Of a stretch of DNA of 64,000 nucleotides, positions 60,901 through 64,000 are shown one piece after another (the stretch's first letter is position 1; each line of letters starts with the position of its first letter). Location: NCBI RefSeq assembly GCF_026914265.1, contig NC_069132.1, forward strand, positions 36,140,932-36,204,931, given 5' to 3'. A program made the position numbers and the translations under genes. The DNA is from Mya arenaria (Eukaryota > Mollusca > Bivalvia > Myida > Myidae). Under the pieces are notes generated by a model. The model saw only the letters and a program-made list of their open reading frames with translations. It was not told the origin of the DNA and did no database searches.

Positions 60901-62544
60901 AACTACTGCTATGATGATTTGATTTCATGCTAAAATAATGATAATATGCTAACAAAACCTGCATCCATCAGAGTAAAATGTGTTTTGCATCAAATATGTG
61001 AAGGTCAATAAAATATATAGCTTTTTTATCCCATAATGTGGTTTTATGAAAAATATATCATAATTGTCTTTCACCGCTTCGTTATATCTTGAAAATGGAA
61101 AACAAGTATTTTAATTTTCTCTCGCTCGACCCATTTTTGCTTGAAATTCCGTATATCAGAAAAGTGGTATTAATATATCAAAATAAGCAACTGTAAGTGT
61201 TTTTTGCTTATTTTTCGTATAGCTTTTGTGATCGGTATGTATATTTAAGAGGGCAAAGGTGCAAGTCTTCGTATTCGGATATATTCGGAAAAAATGGCGG
61301 CTTTTGCAATTTAGGAGGTTGATTGTGTTTTTACTCACACGGACGAATATAAATATAAGCAACTTCTATGTATAATTGTATAAATATGACAGAGCTTGAT
61401 ATAATTGTACCTTTTTTTGAACAGATTTGATGGAAATATTAATCTTTAATCATTATTTGAAATGTGGTAATTTTTGGAGAATGTGATACTTTTGTAAACG
61501 CATCACACAGTTGATATTGTATTTTCCTTCAATACTTATGTAAAACAACTACAGAAACAAGCTCAGTAGCAAAAAGGTTTAAGGTTTAAACCAGTTTACG
61601 TTAACAAACCTCACTTTTATCCCAAAAATCCTAAATAACGAAAAAGCGTAAAAGGTAAATCTTATCAAAGAATGTATAAAGTTGTATATGTTTATGTTTT
61701 CAGCATATTTTTACATGATTTTGTGAGTAACATACTTATAAATAATGGTGCATACTTACATTACTTAGTAAAAATGTTGCTAAATTTGTGACTTGAAGTT
61801 TATCATTTTTACATTGTCAAAATAGGCATCGGATGGTTGCTGCCAGGATATTGTAATAATATTTATATTCTATTTCAGGTGTTACAATACGTACTTGTGG
61901 CAATATTTAAATGATAAAATGCTAAAGTACATATCTCAACAAATATCTGTGAGAATATTGTCATAGTTTAACACTTTAAACCCATACCATGATCCCTTCG
62001 GAATATATTCGGTAAAACCGGAAGCAAGATTTCAAAGGAACATTCACTTGCTGTTATAAAAACATAATTTATATGGAGATATAAATTGATTTATATTGTG
62101 CAGTTGTATATTTTGGGTTCTGTTTATGATCATCTCCATTGAACGATTATTAAAATAGCATGGCAAAAATGGGAACCATTACTTCAGTTACAATCTTCAT
62201 ATAGCTCACAGACATACCATAACTGCAATGGTTTTTCGATTGTACTTTCAGGTCCAGCTTTGTTATACAGCTTTCTTGCGGATCTCTTCCTTGCTCGGTT
62301 CGTTTTTATTCCCTGTCGGCAGTGAACTTACAGTGATAATGCAATGGCAATTATTATGACAATCTTTCGGAGCTGTAACAGCTAGTTTGAAATTTTATTG
62401 TGTTTATAAATGTTACATCATCATAGCATGAAAAACTTTCAAAAGATTCAAGAATTGCTTTAGATGGCAGGATAACTTGATAACTTAACATGTATTTTGA
62501 TATATACAATTCACTGATTGTAATGGCCTTGTTGTTTTTTATAG
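60901..62544. other. Gene-poor stretch
   Basis: AT-rich DNA with no recognisable gene, RNA or repeat. Confidence 0.35.
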
Positions 62545-63110
62545 AACAGAACAGAACAGAACATTTATTGTTAACTGGAACATATACAGTTCATCGTCAT
62601 TACATAACACACGGCATGGCAATAATTGATAAATGCGAGAGTGCATATACATATATACATATATAAATTATCAATGATTTCAAAATGTTAAAAGCAATAG
62701 TTAAGCATAATTATTCAAAGCATTATATCGTAGCTTAAAAGCATGTTTGCAATAAAAAGCTAGTTTTCGTTGACATGTAGTATTTTCCGAGTTTAATGAT
62801 TGAATAAATTTAAACATGCTTGGTCTTGCATAGTAAAATTTATTGTTTTTATATTAAGCTGTACTACAAGAATAAAATGTAAATACTTTGCGAATCTTTT
62901 ATTTATTCTTGAGGGGGTATGTGGTCATATGAACTATCATTCGGAGATTTGTTTTATAACAAGCCAAGCTGGTGAGACATTTAAGCGACTACAATTAATA
63001 AAGATTACCTTCTATTCAAACCTTATAAAAATGATAATTGATGAGTTTAGTTTAATTTCGGTTTTCACTCGAGCTTGGAGTATGATAATTATTAATGTTC
63101 CCAGGTGTAA
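62545..63110 (-). mobile_element. Possible LINE 3' end, antisense
   Basis: AGAACAGAACAGAACAGAAC followed by ATTTATTG looks like the reversed tail of a CR1-type LINE (short tandem repeat after the 3' UTR). The LINE-B 3' end near 37110 has a similar form. No protein-coding part is recognisable upstream of it, so only a 3' fragment may be present. Confidence 0.35.
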
Positions 63111-63304
63111 GTAATTATGATTGATTGAAGTCGATTCGTGTCCGCTTTTACAAAAAGGTGCGAATACAAATTCTTTATTGTTGTTTACTGACATAATCGT
63201 AACCAAGAATTAATTATAAGGAATGAAAACAAAACCTTCAAATTCAACATTTAATCAAACGAAAACAACATTCTTTATCCTTCAAATCATTCATTTCGTG
63301 AAGA

Positions 63305-63760
63305 TGTTTCTTGACAGCTTTTGACACTGTCTGGCAGGATGTGTTTGGTGTGAAACTTTCCAACTCCAATAAAAACGGCAAATGTTTAACTTGTTTTAGA
63401 AATATGCACAACACTATTAAATCCTATGTTACAGTTAACTCAAATTGTCATATTATAAGTAATATAGGTGTCAGACAGGGGGGTAATCTGTCTCCACGTT
63501 TCTGGACGATTTGCACGCGTATTTTACAAGTAACACTATAGACAGCAGTGTACAATTACCATATCCGGACCATATTCAAAATTTCATAAACATTATCCAT
63601 CCTTCTATGTGCTGATGATACAATTAAAGTCTGAGGCACCGACAGGTTTACAAAATGTTCTCGATGCATATGCACAATACTGTGATTCGTAAACAACTAG
63701 CAGTAAATATATCAAAGTCTTAAATACTAGTATTATGGAAAGGAATGCCGGTTACATTTA
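63305..63760 (+). mobile_element. Reverse transcriptase fragment of a LINE
   Basis: TAFDTVWQDVFGVKL and GVRQGGNLSPRF (63311-63541) are the RT motifs around the first catalytic aspartate and the following loop. A CADDT-like box lies near 63608-63622 (TGTGCTGATGATACA) in another frame. It resembles LINE-D more than LINE-A. It is a short, broken piece with no visible ends. Confidence 0.65.
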
Positions 63761-64000
63761 ATTTCTCTTTTCAGACAAGCCAAATCGAGGTTACTAGAGC
63801 AATATACAGTTTCTTACGGAACACTTATCGCCTTTTCCTTACAAATTGAAATATTTAATAAAAATGTCAGAGGCGGTAATCACGTACTACATTGTTTTGA
63901 TACCAGGCACTAAGAATGTCAGCAGCCAGTCAGACGGTATGTAATTTTGTCACTTTTCTCTCCATTTTTTAAAATTAAATTTCCTAACATTGACCATGTT
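63761..64000. other. Right edge
   Basis: Nothing recognisable. The LINE fragment may continue weakly into it. Confidence 0.3.

Overview
The window is AT-rich, intron-poor, transposon-dense animal DNA. It most likely comes from a bivalve mollusc. The inference rests on (i) five tandem copies of a secreted gene with the chitin-binding plus LamG-like layout of the shell-matrix proteins Pif and BMSP, and (ii) pearl/Helitron-like elements with a tandem-repeat core and a GGAC/CCGA-type microsatellite, a type known from bivalves. The species cannot be fixed from sequence alone.

Layout. Five head-to-tail gene units run on the + strand: unit 1 (1-11570), unit 2 (11571-24209), unit 3 (24210-32998), unit 4 (32999-44122) and unit 5 (44123 to about 48070, with a detached piece near 59750-60240). 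Each unit begins with the same promoter block, a TATA box and a probable 5'-UTR intron, followed by a coding sequence in one exon. Copy 1 (427-1641, 404 aa) is full length, with a signal peptide, two peritrophin-type chitin-binding domains, a third cysteine module and a LamG-like domain. Copy 2 is a pseudogene: two frameshifts, a 5.4-kb LINE (13014-18381) and a 239-bp MITE (18476-18714). Copies 3, 4 and 5 (273, 273 and 271 aa) are open but lack both N-terminal chitin-binding domains through one in-frame deletion.

The spacers are layered with transposons. A decayed + strand LINE ('LINE-C') occurs in units 1-4. A decayed - strand LINE ('LINE-B') is absent from unit 1 and present in units 2-5. 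Units 3 and 4 share further insertions. Unit 1 carries a 4.4-kb pearl/Helentron-like element whose core is about 23 copies of a 181-bp satellite, plus a private 26-bp minisatellite.

From 48 to 64 kb I see no convincing host gene. This part holds a fold-back element, a tRNA-derived SINE, a second pearl-like element with perfect palindromic nuclear-receptor sites, a 5'-truncated LINE (55790-59090), and LINE remnants near the right edge.

As a system, the array looks like a secreted matrix-protein family evolving by tandem duplication, domain loss, gene conversion and pseudogenisation. Its repeats allow the order of events to be read.
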